Positions 21,301 to 32,915 of a stretch of DNA of 64,000 nt are shown here, piece after piece; within the stretch, counting starts at the first letter, position 1, and each line of letters opens with the position of its first letter. The stretch lies in assembly GCA_014058105.1 (NCBI GenBank), contig JACGCM010002789.1:1-64000 (forward strand), in the 5' to 3' direction. The translations under genes and the position numbers were made by a program. The notes beneath the pieces were generated by a model. That model saw only the letters and a list, made by a program, of their open reading frames with translations. It had not been told where the DNA came from and ran no database searches. The stretch comes from Kingdonia uniflora. Lineage: Eukaryota > Streptophyta > Magnoliopsida > Ranunculales > Circaeasteraceae.

Positions 21301-22770
21301 GAGCGTTTATCTGATAATATATCTGAACCTTTCGTCTAGAAGTATTTGCACACCGCAGATGTTAGAAATCATATATAAGTTTGGAAATGAAATATAGATG
21401 CACATTGATTGTGTTTTGGATCGAACTGTGCTTAAAAATTTATATCGTACAGATCGAATTGGATTCAGCTCGCTCGCATGTGGATGATGTACACCAAAGT
21501 AATCGGGAATTTGCAGAGGAGTTGGAAAGGATGAGGAAGGCGAATGAAAGCAGAGAAGACCAACACGTAAAGGTGCATTTTAAACTTATGGAGGCAACCC
21601 AGGCTATTTTTGACCTGACTCATAAGGTTGAAGAAAAAGATGTTGAAATAGACAAGGGGCTAAAAGAACTGGTGGAGATTAAAGAACATGCCGCGAAGCT
21701 CCAAAGTTGGATTGACACATTGATGGTTAAGGGTAAGCAGGCTGAAATGGCTTAGTACTGTATTCAGGTGCTAGAAAGATTGGAGGAACAATCCTGATCT
21801 GATCTTTAGAATTGTAGAAACGAGATGGAGCGACTGAAACCAAAAATTATTGAAAAAGACAACGAACCGAAAGTAGTTCGAGGAAATCTATCATCTTTGG
21901 AAGCCACGACTGAACACTTGCATATAGCTCTACCTGCTAAGGATATGGAGTTTCGGGAAATACAACGAAGGGGTAATGATTTAAATGAGAGGGTGGCACG
22001 ATTAAAGGCTGAACTAGTACAAGCCAACGCACGTGCCAAGAAAGCAGAGGCTGGAGAGCGCTCGAGGGGGAGAAAGAAGGATGTTCAAGTTCTTCTAGTC
22101 CGAGGGGATGTGGTGAGTTTATCAGGATGAATTAGAGAACTGGAAGGTAGCGTAGCTTGAATTCAGGGGAATGTGTAGAGAGGTAATGTAAGCTTAAGGG
22201 GATGCCAGTAAAAATTGGATACAGCTCTTATCAGGGAAAAGGTTTTGGAAGGGGAAGTTAAGGCAAAAGAAATGGTGATGAAGAGGAAAAAAGAATTATT
22301 AAAGGATATTCCATCTAGGGAAGAGTTGAATGCATAAATTAAGAGGCTTCGAACCCAGGTAGTGGACTTGGAGACTATGAACCTGGCTGAATCAACTAAA
22401 TATATAAAAAAAAGTTGGAAGAGAATGTAGCACATGAAGCTAAAGTTGATGTGGAAATGATTCATCAGAAGAATTTGATTGAAGTCACGCCTCGAGAAGG
22501 TGTGAGCAAAATTTGTAAGGATGGTCATAACTGATGCGCCACACTCAGATCATCTAAAGGCGATAGCTGCATATTTTGTAGAGGAAGTAAAAAGACTTGA
22601 GTTGGAATGAGATACCTTGTTCAAAAGTCTGTCGGATAAGGGATGCATCAGCTCTGCAGAGTTAACTTAGATCGAGGGAACCGCATGGCCTTCATGGAAA
22701 CCGATTTGGGCCCTCGACCTACTGACCTGATAGAGAGGGGTAGAGTTGCTGTAATTCGTGAACTAAATGT
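18370..22770 (+). pseudogene. Main antisense gene of element W (multi-exon coiled-coil protein)
   Basis: This is the fullest copy of the long opposite-strand gene. Pieces in order: 18370-18789, basic N-terminus with RARRNNYKPLEREKINN; 19040-19740, conserved domain with YPPSSDPFREFCKAK, DNYVEYADRQFRGP, GEEYFYLLADLE and YFYTSITRPRFFDLNSAS; 19848-20084, a Lys/Arg-rich nuclear-signal-like segment (RKRRIDSRSKKVKK, GKRKG); 20497-20889, coiled coil with acidic tail; 21381-22130, long coiled coil; then a decayed tail to about 22770. Credible introns are 18796-18984, 20374-20451 (GTAAGT...TTTGCAG) and 20880-20998 (GTAGGA...CTTGTAG). Single stops interrupt most exons. Homologues in the same order occur in X and Y. 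Function unknown; a nucleic-acid-binding or structural role is only a guess. Confidence 0.75.
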
Positions 22771-22914
22771 TTGACCTCTTGCTATAGGGGAAAGCACGGC
22801 TAACATCCCTACTCAAGGGAGAAACATGGCTGACATCCCATCAACAGAAAAGAATTCCTTGTAATATGAATCTGACAAGAAAAATAAATAGTATCTGTCG
22901 CAGACACATTAAAA

Positions 22915-23151
22915 TAGATGAAAGCTAGTATGACATTTGCCTTATCTTTGTGTCGGGTTGGGTTTTTGATATAAAACAAATTTTTACGCTTGTTTCATTC
23001 GCAGAAATTGGTTAAGTTAAACCAAGTTGAAACTTGATTAAACTATAGAAATATTGCAGAAATATTGAAAGAGATGAATACTAGAATTACCTTTGCCTTA
23101 TCTTATGCCTGGTGGGGTCGTCGATATGAAACAAGTTTCTACATTTGCTAC
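22915..23151. repeat. Tandem repeats of element W, left portion
   Basis: One and a half copies of the roughly 162-bp unit (AAGTTAAACCAAGTTG, GAAAGCTAGTATGACATTTGCC, TTGATATAAAACAA). The array is continuous with 36320-36960; Z inserted within it. Left copies are more diverged than right copies. Confidence 0.8.
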
Positions 23152-23896
23152 AGTAGTAGCCTACTTAGAGCCTTCTACCCCAGTCATACACTCGAAGGCT
23201 ACCTTGACGCCTACTCGAACACCTCAAAGCCCACTCAATCCATAAACAAGCCTTCCAAAGATTATCCGAAGACGAAGTCTCGACTATAAACAAGCCTCGA
23301 AGACGAACTCAACATCACGTCAAAAATACTTCGACCATATCCATACATGATCGACGTGTAACAGGACAGACAGCCAGCTCACGAGGCAAGACGGCGGCGT
23401 TGTTTGACCTTACAGCTAGAGTGACAGACCCTAACAACTGCTACAGTGTCAGAGTACAGAAACTGACCCAACAACTGTTATAATGATAGCTCTGACATTT
23501 CGGGCACCAATACAACCTTCGGGATACCCGCTCGATATCCAGATGGCACCCTTGTAATGTGAACTATCCTTGGTGACTCAGCCCTTCCTATGTTCTATAA
23601 ATAGGAGAGATGGGGAACCAATGAGAGGTTACAAAATCTCTCCCCTGAGCCTTTACAGTTAACCTTCGATCACCTTGATAAACCCAGTACTCAAACCATC
23701 GACTACTCGATAGCAATATTAATACTCTTAAAAATCCTTATCAGAGGTCGTGGAGTGTCATATTCTAGGCCTTCACGCAAGTATATTGTCAGTAGATTAA
23801 TTAACCTATAGATTATATACTTGATTTCCCTTGATAAAGGATTAACCCCGTGGTGTAAGAGTTGACTTCTCCTTCTTAAGAAGTTAGGCCACGACA
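23152..23896 (+). repeat. 5' LTR of element Z
   Basis: 745 bp, beginning AGTAGTAGCC (partner TGTAGTAGCC) and ending GGCCACGACA. The promoter box TATAAATAG is at 23596-23604. Differences from the 3' LTR look like roughly one base in ten by eye, many of them C/T or G/A transitions. Confidence 0.94.
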
Positions 23897-23898
23897 TT

Positions 23899-23912
23899 TG
23901 GCGCTGTCTGTG
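23899..23912 (+). other. Primer-binding site of element Z
   Basis: TGGCGCTGTCTGTG lies two bases after the LTR end. It differs from the X site by a C to T change in GCGCC. Confidence 0.8.
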
Positions 23913-23979
23913 CTTCCCACCCTACCAATCTCCCTTTCTTATTCCCCTCCCTTTGTTCTCAACTTTAACAGATTATCCT

Positions 23980-25570
23980 CAATAGCACCCACCCTCCGTT
24001 CCAGTTCTTCCCACGCAGGCAACTCCGTCGATGGAGTGGCTGCCCAACTAGCCTTACTTTCTCAACAATTCGCTCAAGCCGAGGAGCGACATCACATCTA
24101 TCTTCACCCAGAATGTGAAAAATACCGACAGGAATTTGAAGCAGAACGGCTCTACAATCTGGACGATGCCGAAAAATAGAACCGCGCAATTGATAAGTTG
24201 CGCAACACGGTCTGGGAGCTACAGCATTTGCTGCCTCAAGATGCTCCCTTACCATCCTAAGCACTAGCCCTATCTTGCATCTCTACTAAAGACAGATTGG
24301 GGCGTTTACCGTATATCTCATCACCTTTGGCTCACCGTGACGCCGAAGGCGCTGCCCCTACTGTTTCCCCCACTGCCTCCATCCACTTTGGCATCCGCCC
24401 CATAGAAGACTCCTCTGATTCCACCCTTCGCTCCTCCAGACACCCCAAACGTTGCCCTGCCCGAGAATGTCTCGGGGAACGCAGCGTTGAAAACATACCA
24501 CACACTAGACCTCATCACTCTCAAACCCTTCGATCACCCCCTCATCCTGCCTACTGTGCACAGCAGGATTTTGACAACAAAATCCAACCCGTTATTCGCA
24601 TCAGCACGAGCCCAACTCCCAACTCATGAAGTCGACTGAATAATCCCTTTTGCCCCAAACTCCTCACCAACGAAGTTCCTCCAAATTTCCGTGCTCACAA
24701 ACTTAGCAAAAACTACAACACCGACCCTCAATCCCATAATCTCAAATTCTAAAATACTCTTAGCCTCTACTCTACAACCAACTACCTCTTATGCCGCCTT
24801 TTTCCCACAAGTCTCACAAATAGCCCCTTATGGTGGTACAATAACCTTCCCAGTGGCTCGATTCGAAGCTTTGAGCAACTATCCAATCTTTTCATTACAC
24901 AGTTTTCCTTTAACAAAGACAGAGAGGTCAGAGTCGATGCCCTCTTCAACTTCAGAAAATCCAGCAGTGAAACCCTTGAAGTCTTCACCAAGAGGTTCCT
25001 TGACGAGTCGCAAAAAGGTAAAAACCTAGACTGCGCGAATGTTGTACTCGCATACTCAAATGCTCTGCCAGACGACAGCCGTGTTAAAGAGTACCTGGTC
25101 GTCCATAAATCTCGAACCCTCTAGGAGATGCTCTCACAAGTCAATGGATACATCGACCTTGAGCGCCTCCACGAATCGTGTAAACAAGGGAAACCTTTGA
25201 CCACTGCCATTAATAAACCTCGACAAGGCCCACCTTCTACTCCCTCACCCGTGATCGCTCCCATCTCATAGGAGACTGAGAGCCGTAAATGCCCTTACAA
25301 TGACAATAATGTCAAAGCTCGCAAAAAATGGCCAAAGCTGGATCTACCCATACTCACTGCCCCCATCAGCACCCTTCTACCTCAGATACAAGCAGACCCT
25401 ATCTGGCAAATCCCATTCCCCGTCGAAGTCAAACCAGGTGAACCTTACTGCGCTAATCACAAGTGTAACTGCCACTACACCAACAAATACTTTGCCTTAC
25501 AGTACTCCTTCGAGATCATCCTCAAAGCAGGTCGTCTACACCAGTATGTTGCCGACCTTCCCAGCTACTA
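23980..25570 (+). pseudogene. Element Z gag, interrupted by stops
   Basis: The reading runs in one main frame with occasional stops and shifts. It has an N-terminal Ala/Gln/Glu-rich helix (AAQLALLSQQFAQAEERHH), a Pro/Ser-rich region, and the Retrotrans_gag core at about 24670-25130 (DPQSHNLKF, PLWWYNNLPSGSIRSFEQLS). Its end is VNGYIDLERLHES. A modified zinc-knuckle-like segment typical of Tat elements lies at about 25435-25560 (YCANHKCN, then LKAGRLHQYV). Gag forms the cytoplasmic particle. The normal ATG region next to the PBS appears deleted. Confidence 0.85.
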
Positions 25571-25689
25571 TGACGGGTCGTACCATAAACCTCAATCCAC
25601 CCCTGTTGTCGACCTGGCCGAGGTGCATATCTACCAAATAAATTTCATCGAAGTCAATAATATCGACAGCGACCGTTCCAAGAGTAAAC

Positions 25690-26271
25690 GAAAGCGTGTT
25701 GAAGAATGTTACAAATTTACCTAGCAGGAGAAGCTGCCCGCCCTCCTGCCAGAATCAAGCCTCTCCCCTCGACCTGAAGGAATCTCTTTCATCGACTGCG
25801 ATACATCCCATGTCCGTTTTCCCCATTCCAATCCATTAGTCATCATGATTAAAATCGAACACATCGTCCTACACACAATGCTCATAGATACAGGAAGTGC
25901 AGTTGATGTCCTTTTTCCTCCAAACTATCTAAACCATGAAGAAAATTGACCTTATCATTGCTGCCAATGTCAAACTCAAAGGTTTTAATGGGGCCACAGA
26001 AGTTTTTATTGGTCGAATCAGCCTCCCAGTTACTACCGGCCCAGTCGCACTTCAAACCAGTTTTCTTGTCGTCGACAAGAAGTCAGAATACCTCGGTATC
26101 CTCGGACACGACTGGCCCTATGCCATGCGTGCCTTACCTTCTACATATCATCAAATACTTCATTTTACCACCCCCTTGGGTACTTGGAATTTAAAAGGCT
26201 CTCAACGCCTAGCCTGTTCATGCGAACATTCGGAGATTGATCAGACCCGGAGGCTCGTCAGCCGCCCATAG
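25690..26271 (+). pseudogene. Element Z aspartic protease region
   Basis: The catalytic motif MLIDTGSAVDVLFP is present with its aspartate codon at 25887. After a frame change at about 25930 the domain continues as LKGFNGATEVFIGRISLPV, FLVVDKKSEYLGILGHDW and LPSTYHQILHF to 26271. Protease releases mature Gag and Pol proteins. The active-site Asp is intact, but the frameshift separates it from the rest. Confidence 0.85.
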
Positions 26272-26301
26272 CAATCACTGTCTCTATCTATAACCATACC
26301 T

Positions 26302-27330
26302 TTGATAGATGCCACCTCACCCATCAAACCCACAGTCTACATCGAACTCGACGGTTCTGGTCGAGGTACATTCATTAGAACTCCACTAGACGAGGTAGAA
26401 TGCCTCGAACTCATAGACTTTCTTCGAGCAAACAAAGACGTCTTTGCATGGACATTCCAGGAGATGCCCGGTGTTGACCCCAGTTTGGCATGCCACCACC
26501 TCGATCTCATCCACCATTTTACAGCAGTAAAATAAAAGAAGCGTACTTTGACCTCGCGACTTCGAGAAGCCGTGAACCTCGAAGTCGATAAGCTCATAGC
26601 CGTGGGTTTCATCAGAAATGTCAAGTATGCTGACTGGATATTAAATATTATTGTAGTTCCCAAAAAGAACGGAAAGATCAGGATATGCATCGAATTCACA
26701 GACCTCAATAAGCATACACAGAAGGACAGCTTCCCCCTCCCGATCATCTCAGTACTCCTTGATGCCACTGCTTGACATGAGCGTCTGTTAATGATTGACG
26801 CAGCTTCGAGTTACAATCAGGTACCCCTCCTTCCCGAAGATCAACTTAAAACTTCCTTCATTACTGAACAAGGCCTTTACTGTTTTAATGTCATGCATTT
26901 TGGCCTTAAAAATATAGGTGCCACCTATCAACGCCTTGATAAAACCATGTTTAAACCCCTGCTTGGCAAGTCGGCCGAAGTTTATGCAAGAGCCTTCAAT
27001 AACAGACCCATATCCAAGACCTAACCGAAGTCTTTTCTATACTTTGAACATACAACATGAAAATCAACCCAGAAAAATGTCAATTTAGTGTTTCATCTGG
27101 TAAATTTTTATGCCATCTCATCAGTAAAAAAGGTATCGTGATTTACCCTACCCATATTTGAGCCCTCATCAACATCCCTTCACCCCGAACCAAAAAAGAT
27201 GTCCAAAAAGTGGCTGGCAAGATAACGGCCCTGAACCATTTCATTTCCAAATCCTTAGACCGTTGTGATTGGCTCGTTTCTCTATTACGCGACCAAGGCG
27301 TCCACAAAGTAAAAAAGAAAAACAACCCTG
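26302..27330 (+). pseudogene. Element Z reverse transcriptase, catalytic box lost
   Basis: RT motifs appear in order: LIAVGFIRNVKYADWILNIIV, VPKKNGKIRICIEFTDLNKH, DSFPLPII, MIDAASSYNQV, FITEQGLYCFNVMHFGLKN and GATYQRL. Where W and Y read VYIDDL, Z reads VYARAFNNRPI, so both catalytic aspartates of the YxDD box are gone, apparently by a small deletion and frame change. Downstream RT thumb sequence continues with shifts to about 27330. This RT cannot be active. Confidence 0.88.
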
Positions 27331-27349
27331 AGATTAACTAGACACCCGA

Positions 27350-28235
27350 ATGTGAATAGGCCTTCCTCAAACTCAAAACTTACCATGGTCGACCACGAAT
27401 TATCAGCACCCCAATCGAAGGCGAGACACTCTCTTTATACCTCGCGGTCACAGATACCTCCATCAATTCAGTTCTCATTCGACTCGAGTCAAACATCGAA
27501 AAACCTGGGTATTTCATCAGCACAACTCTAACACCCGCAGAAACTCGATACACAAAACTTAAGTGTTTGCTTCTTACCCTCGTTTATTCATCCCGTAAAC
27601 ACAAACTATATTTTCAAGCTCACCCCATCCGTGTAATAACAAGTTATCCCGACGAGTACAACAATGGTCTGCTTACCTTGGTGAACATGACATTACATTT
27701 GAGAAGCAGATATCCCAGAAGGGCCAAGCAGTAGCAAATTTCCTTGCTGACTTCCCAGTCGAAGATGTCGATTGGGAGGAACATAAAGATTACCTGACAG
27801 AAGAATAACCCGAAGCAACAGATCCATGGAACCCTACCACAAGATGGCATTTATTTATAGATGGATCCGCTAGGCCTAACGGTTCAGGGATTGGTATTAT
27901 CCTGGCTACACCTACAAATGATCGAATAGAAAAGGCAGTTAAGCAAAGCTTCAAATGTTCCAATAACGAAACTGAGTATGAAGCTCTGATACATGGCCAC
28001 GACCTCGTACTCAAACTCGGCATTCCCAAACTTACATTTTTCACAGATTCCCAACTTGTTCAGAGACATTACACCGGTGAAAATCCAGCCAATGGTCGCA
28101 TGGCCGAATATTCTGCCCTTGTTCGACAACGTATGGACCATTTTCCTGAAAAATCTACTATCACTTATTACCCTCAAGGAAAAAACTGACAAGCAGATGC
28201 CCTCGCCTACATAGCAGCTATGTTAGGCCATTCAG
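27350..28235 (+). pseudogene. Element Z RNase H 1 and second Tat-type RNase H
   Basis: The first RNase H (about 27410-27640) is recognisable by TLTPAETRYTKLK. The second (27840-28230) begins HLFIDGSARPNGSGIGIIL and continues with NNETEYEALIHGHDLVLKLG, FFTDSQLVQRHY and an end with ADALAYIAAM. It shows the D, E and D expected at an RNase H active site. Two RNase H domains in series is characteristic of the Tat lineage; the second is thought to have been captured from a cellular-type gene. Stops separate the parts. Confidence 0.85.
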
Positions 28236-28489
28236 AATCACGGACTCTCCATATCGAAGTACTCGAACGCCAAAGTATCGACCAGATGGAAGTCAATGCC
28301 ATCAATACTGGGGGCGAGAGTCTCGATCCAGATGACTGGCGAACACCTTTCTTCCATTACTTCAACAATGCTACCCTCCCAAATAAACCCAAAGCCAAAA
28401 GATCATTATTAGATAATTGTCCCAGATACACCATTTACAAATATGAGTTACATCGCAAATCCCTAAATGGCATTCTCCTTCGATGCATC

Positions 28490-29560
28490 TCTCAAACCGA
28501 AGCCTCTAAAATTCTAGCCGAACTCCATGAAGGTACCTACGGTGGTCATACTGCTGGTCAATCTATGGCCCTTCGAGCCGTCCCCCAAGGTTTATTCAGG
28601 CCCAACATAAAAAAATAAGCCAAAGAGTACGCCTAACACGGTGAAAAATGCCAGCACCACGCCCATGACATTCACAACCCTTCACAAGACCTCCATTTTA
28701 GTTAAGTCTCCTGGCCATTCAAAGGATGGGCAACTGATCTCATTAGTCCTTTTCCCAAAGCTTTGGGCAGCCAAGAGAATATCCTTGTTTCAATAGATTA
28801 TTTTACCAAATGGGTCGAAGCCGTACCTTTGTGTCGAACCAAAGAAGAATAAGTCATCAAATTCCAATGGGAAACATCATTACATGCTTCGGATGCCCTC
28901 ATATGATTCGATGTGACAATGGCCCACAGTTTGTCAGGAACAAAGTCATAAACTTCCTCAAAAAACACAACATCATCCTCTCACCCTCTACACCTTACTA
29001 CTCCCAAGGGAATGGTCAAGTCGAAGCAATCAATAAAACTATTGTCGACGGTCTCAAGAAACGTGTCGATGCAAAGAAAGGCTGATAGGTTCAGGAGTTA
29101 CAGCATGTCATCTGGGCCTATCGAACAACACCAAGAAAATCTACAGGTTGCACTCCTTTCCTTCTAGCCTATGGTACTGAAGTGGTACTCCCTACTTAAT
29201 TTGAAGTACCCACACGAGATCCCATTCTCCAAGTCGAAGATAATGAGTTTGAGCTCGGATGCAATATGTTATGGATCGACGAGACTAGAGACTGAGCCAT
29301 CGCCAACCTCGGCCGTTACCATACATCACTTCAGAGGTCATACAACTAAAGAGTTTGACCATGAAGTTTCAGTATTGGAGATCAAGTACTTCGACGCGTC
29401 ACTTAATCTTCGAAGTCTCAAAATGCAGGAAAGCTAGCCGAATCCTGGGAAGGATCTTATGTCATTTACGACAAAATCGACTAGGAATCATATTACCTAA
29501 TGACAGAAGATGAAGAGCCTCTACCAAATCCATGGAACACAATGCAGCTGGTCTCATACA
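28490..29560 (+). pseudogene. Element Z integrase
   Basis: The zinc-binding N-terminus reads LHEGTYGGHTAGQSM with GEKCQHHAH, separated by stops. The catalytic core follows: WATDLISPFPKALGSQENI, VSIDYFTKWVEAVPL, FGCPHMIRCDNGPQFVRNK and YYSQGNGQVEAINKT, giving D, D and E residues. A C-terminal part with LPNPWNTMQL-like residues ends near 29560. Stops and two frame changes disable it. Confidence 0.85.
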
Positions 29561-29639
29561 ATGGGTCACGGCCTCCATCTTGTACACCGGATGTAAATAC
29601 AGAATAATCAATAATAATAAAATTCCATCCCCACTTCAT

Positions 29640-30290
29640 CTTCTATTTTCCAATAAATTTCTTGGTCAAGCCTGAGTATCACGTCAACCCTTCGACCCGA
29701 CTGATACTCGGGGGCAACCCTGAAATTTTTCAAGCTTTCAACATTCGAGCAAACTGGGGGGCACAAATGGTCGAAAGACCAAACCCTCAAGAATGCGTTG
29801 GCGGTGAACACGTCTTACTTCGCTGTGGCTCAGGCCTTCAAATGTCCAGTGAATTTTGCGGTTAAGCCTGAGTATCACGTCAACCCTTCGACCCGACTGA
29901 TACTCGAGGGAGAACCTGAGATTTTTCAAGCTTTCAACATTCGAGCAAACTCGAGGGGCACGAATGGTCGAAAGACCGGACCCTCGGGAACGCGTTGGCG
30001 GTGAACACGTCTTACTTTGCTATGGCTCAGGCCATCAAAGTCCAGTAAATTTCTAGGTTTCCTCAAAGTATCATGTCAACCATTCGACCCGACAGATACT
30101 TGTGGGCGACCTTGAAAATTTTCAAGCTTCCAACATTCTAGCAAACTCGAGGGGTGCGAATGGTCGAAAGATCGAACCCTCGGGAGTGCATTGGCGGTGA
30201 ACACGACTTACATACTTCATTGTGGCTTAGGCCTTTGAAGTACAATAAATCTCTTGGTTCCACCCAAGCGCAAGAACCATCACGAAGTTC
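29640..30290. repeat. Tandem repeats, about 196 bp unit, 3.3 copies (element Z 3' region)
   Basis: Units start with AAGCCTGAGTATCACGTCAA at about 29668 and 29864 and a diverged copy at about 30060; a partial unit follows to about 30290. Each carries GGTCGAAAGACC and GCGTTGGCGGTGAACACG. They lie just after the integrase stop region and before the antisense gene. Unrelated in sequence to the 160-bp units of X and W. Confidence 0.92.
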
Positions 30291-30654
30291 TTCAAAGTTC
30301 GATCAATCTATAATCATTCGACAATTGCGGCATATGTAGACATAATTATTCAGCTATATCTACAATTTTACCATACACAAGACACTCCAGTACATTGTCA
30401 GAGAAGCATTTTTAACACAAATCAAGTCAAATCATGTTCAGAGTATACCTCAAGTATCTATCACAGCAATTCAATACAATTCAAGATTAACACAAATAAG
30501 TTTTAGAATAGACTACAAGTCAGTTCCAGTACAGCAATTTGAAGCAAACACAAGTTCAAAGATCAAGTACACCGAGAGCTCAGCATTGTTCAAATATTAC
30601 AACCCAACAAAAAAATAATAAAAATAGGCATAATACTCTATTACAAATACCTCA

Positions 30655-32915
30655 TATCGGTGTGGATGTACCTTCTCCCCCAACAAGCTCTTCAGCGCCA
30701 ACATCCTCAGTACATCGAGTAGAAGATTTCGACCCTGAACCATCAACGACCACATCAATTGCACTCCCAGTAGCAGTACCGTCGATCATAAAATCCTCCA
30801 CACCACCTCCAACACCTCTATCAGCAACATCTACCTCAATTCCCTCTGTCTGTAAAGAATCTTCAGTGACAGGATCTTAGGAAACAGGCAGGCACTGTAG
30901 AGTATCAGGATCAAACTCCTTCAGTCTAACAGTAACTGCACATACAACATCAAACTTCCCCTGGTAATGCTCCTTCTGTACTTTCTTTTCCTTTTCCTTC
31001 TCAGCAAGCTTCGACCTCAGCACCTGCTCATGATCAAAACGTTGACCCTCCAATCTCTTCTCGAATACATCATTGCTAGCCTACAGATCTCGCTTCAAAA
31101 TTTTATTCTCAGGCACCACCGACAGTTCAGTCCCTCGAGCAAGCTCCAGTTTGTCAACCGCTTCTTGTAACTTCCTCTTTAACACTTTCACCGCATTCTG
31201 AAAACACTGCACCCAAGCATCCGTCTGTTAGAATATTTGAACCGTCAATACCTCTTGAAGAATCAAGCACTCGAGAAAATATCATAATCTTATAAACAAA
31301 TAGACACTTACCTAGTACATAATCTTCCTTATCTGCATCTACACATCGTCTGTGTCATCGACACAGAGTTCCGCCATCGAAGCAGCAATAGCCAGAGCAT
31401 GATCTTATCGCTTAGCCTCCATCATATCTTTGCCCACATCCTCTGCATCGTCTTCCCCCAGCACCCTGCACCTTTTAGGTTGGGTACCCTTCACCTGTTG
31501 TACCCTGGAGACTCGAGAATAACCTTACCCTTCCCTTTCTCAGCCAGGGTCAATGCCTGCTTCGGCCTCTATCTCAAAGTATCACTAGTTACTTCGGGTA
31601 CTGTCGCTACCTGCTTCGAAGCCCGTTGCACCTTCGGAACATACTTTACCTTCCTCGCCAAATTATCCTCCTCCGTGCCTTTGACTACCTTTGAAACACC
31701 TTCGCCTCCCCTTTTTTTGATGGCTTCGACGTAAAGGGTACATTTCGAAGCTGGGAATCTGTCTTCTTCTGCCTCTTCCTCTTGATACCAAGAGTCTTGA
31801 AAACGAAATTCACCCACTCCTCGTCTAAATCAATTAGGGCATTAATATAATCCCTCGGATTTGCCCAAGTCTGGTTTTGAGGACCTGCATAACAAACATA
31901 AATACAATCACAGTTTATTCGCGCAATATATCAAAAAATCTTCGGCAGTAAACTTACTCGGATTGTAGAATTTATGCTCTAACTTATAAGGGTCCTCCCC
32001 TTCGACACCCTCATAATTCCCCCGTACTACAACCAAATCTCTATTCCACCCTCGACCTGTCGAGCACAGATCAAAGAACCAAGGCTTGTATACATGGCAC
32101 TGGATGTGGTATGTGCCCACATTCTGATTCGCTTTCCTCGAATAGAATGATACCACATCATACCACTCAATTAAACCCCTTCCCTTGCTTCTTAATTTTA
32201 CATTCATGCCCTCGATTACCCTCATCATCTCATAAAATTTCCATTCATCTAAACTGTGGTAACTTCCCAAAAATTCAACACCGCCTTCACCAGCCTTCGA
32301 AGGGGCAATCACATCCTCAGTTGAATTTGGCTTTTATATGCCATGATACCTTCTCGAGGCTTCGATTTAAAGCTGTACTCTGACCCTACAGAATACAATA
32401 TAACTCCTACCTTCGGCAGCTCATGTTTAGCCACAAATCGATCTAGCCTCTCATTCTCCCTATCTGGAACAGAACCAACAGCCTCGTCTGAATCAGTCGA
32501 ATCCTCATCTTGGTCGCCTTGTTCTCCCTCACCACTTTTACCATCTAAAGGTTCTGCCCGACCTTCACCTCTCTTTCTCTATCCGACCCCCACATCTTCC
32601 TCAATACTACCCTCTGTAACTACCTTCTTACGATGCTTACTACTCGAAACCCCAGTTTTAGGAACCACTACTACCAGTGAGATATCTTTTGCTCTGATTA
32701 GTTCATCTATGTCGCTGCCCTCGTCCGTCGGAGCACGACCAGACGCACTAGCTTACAGAAGAAGAGGCACGCAATTAGATCGATACATTCAACTATTACG
32801 TGTCAATAACCCATTTTCATCTACCCTTTCCCACATATACAAACACAATCGAAAAATCGACCCCAATCCCAGTCTCACCATCATTACCCTCAGAATCCCA
32901 AATGAGCTAAACACC
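30655..32915 (-). pseudogene. Main antisense gene of element Z
   Basis: Read leftwards, an acidic Ser/Glu/Asp-rich region (about 32500-32700) leads to a conserved domain at 31908-32440. The domain has LDEWKFYEMMRVIEGMNVK, GLIEWYDVVSFYSRK, and HVYKPWFFDLCSTGRGWNRD with VVVRGNYEG. A basic segment (31569-31817, KVKYVPKVQRASKQ) and coiled-coil and acidic-tail pieces to 30655 follow. It is the positional counterpart of the X and W main genes. The FFDL...WN motif is shared, but otherwise the sequence is distant. Stops and gaps indicate several exons plus decay. Function unknown; resemblance to the Transposase_28 type is an inference. Confidence 0.7.

Larger units (their letters stand above)
15602..23151 (-). 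mobile_element. Tat-lineage element W, left arm (3' LTR to tandem repeats)
   Basis: W is on the minus strand, bounded by LTRs 15602-16234 and 42797-43423 and by perfect TSDs AGCAC (15597-15601, 43424-43428). This arm holds the 3' LTR, PPT, three opposite-strand genes and the beginning of the tandem repeats. It is broken at 23151 by element Z and resumes at 36320. The GCTAC at 23147-23151 is duplicated at 36320-36324. Confidence 0.92.

Noticed and set aside
22915..23151. CRISPR-like array
   Set aside because: Direct repeats of about 160 bp without spacers, in a plant retrotransposon; these are satellite-type tandem repeats.
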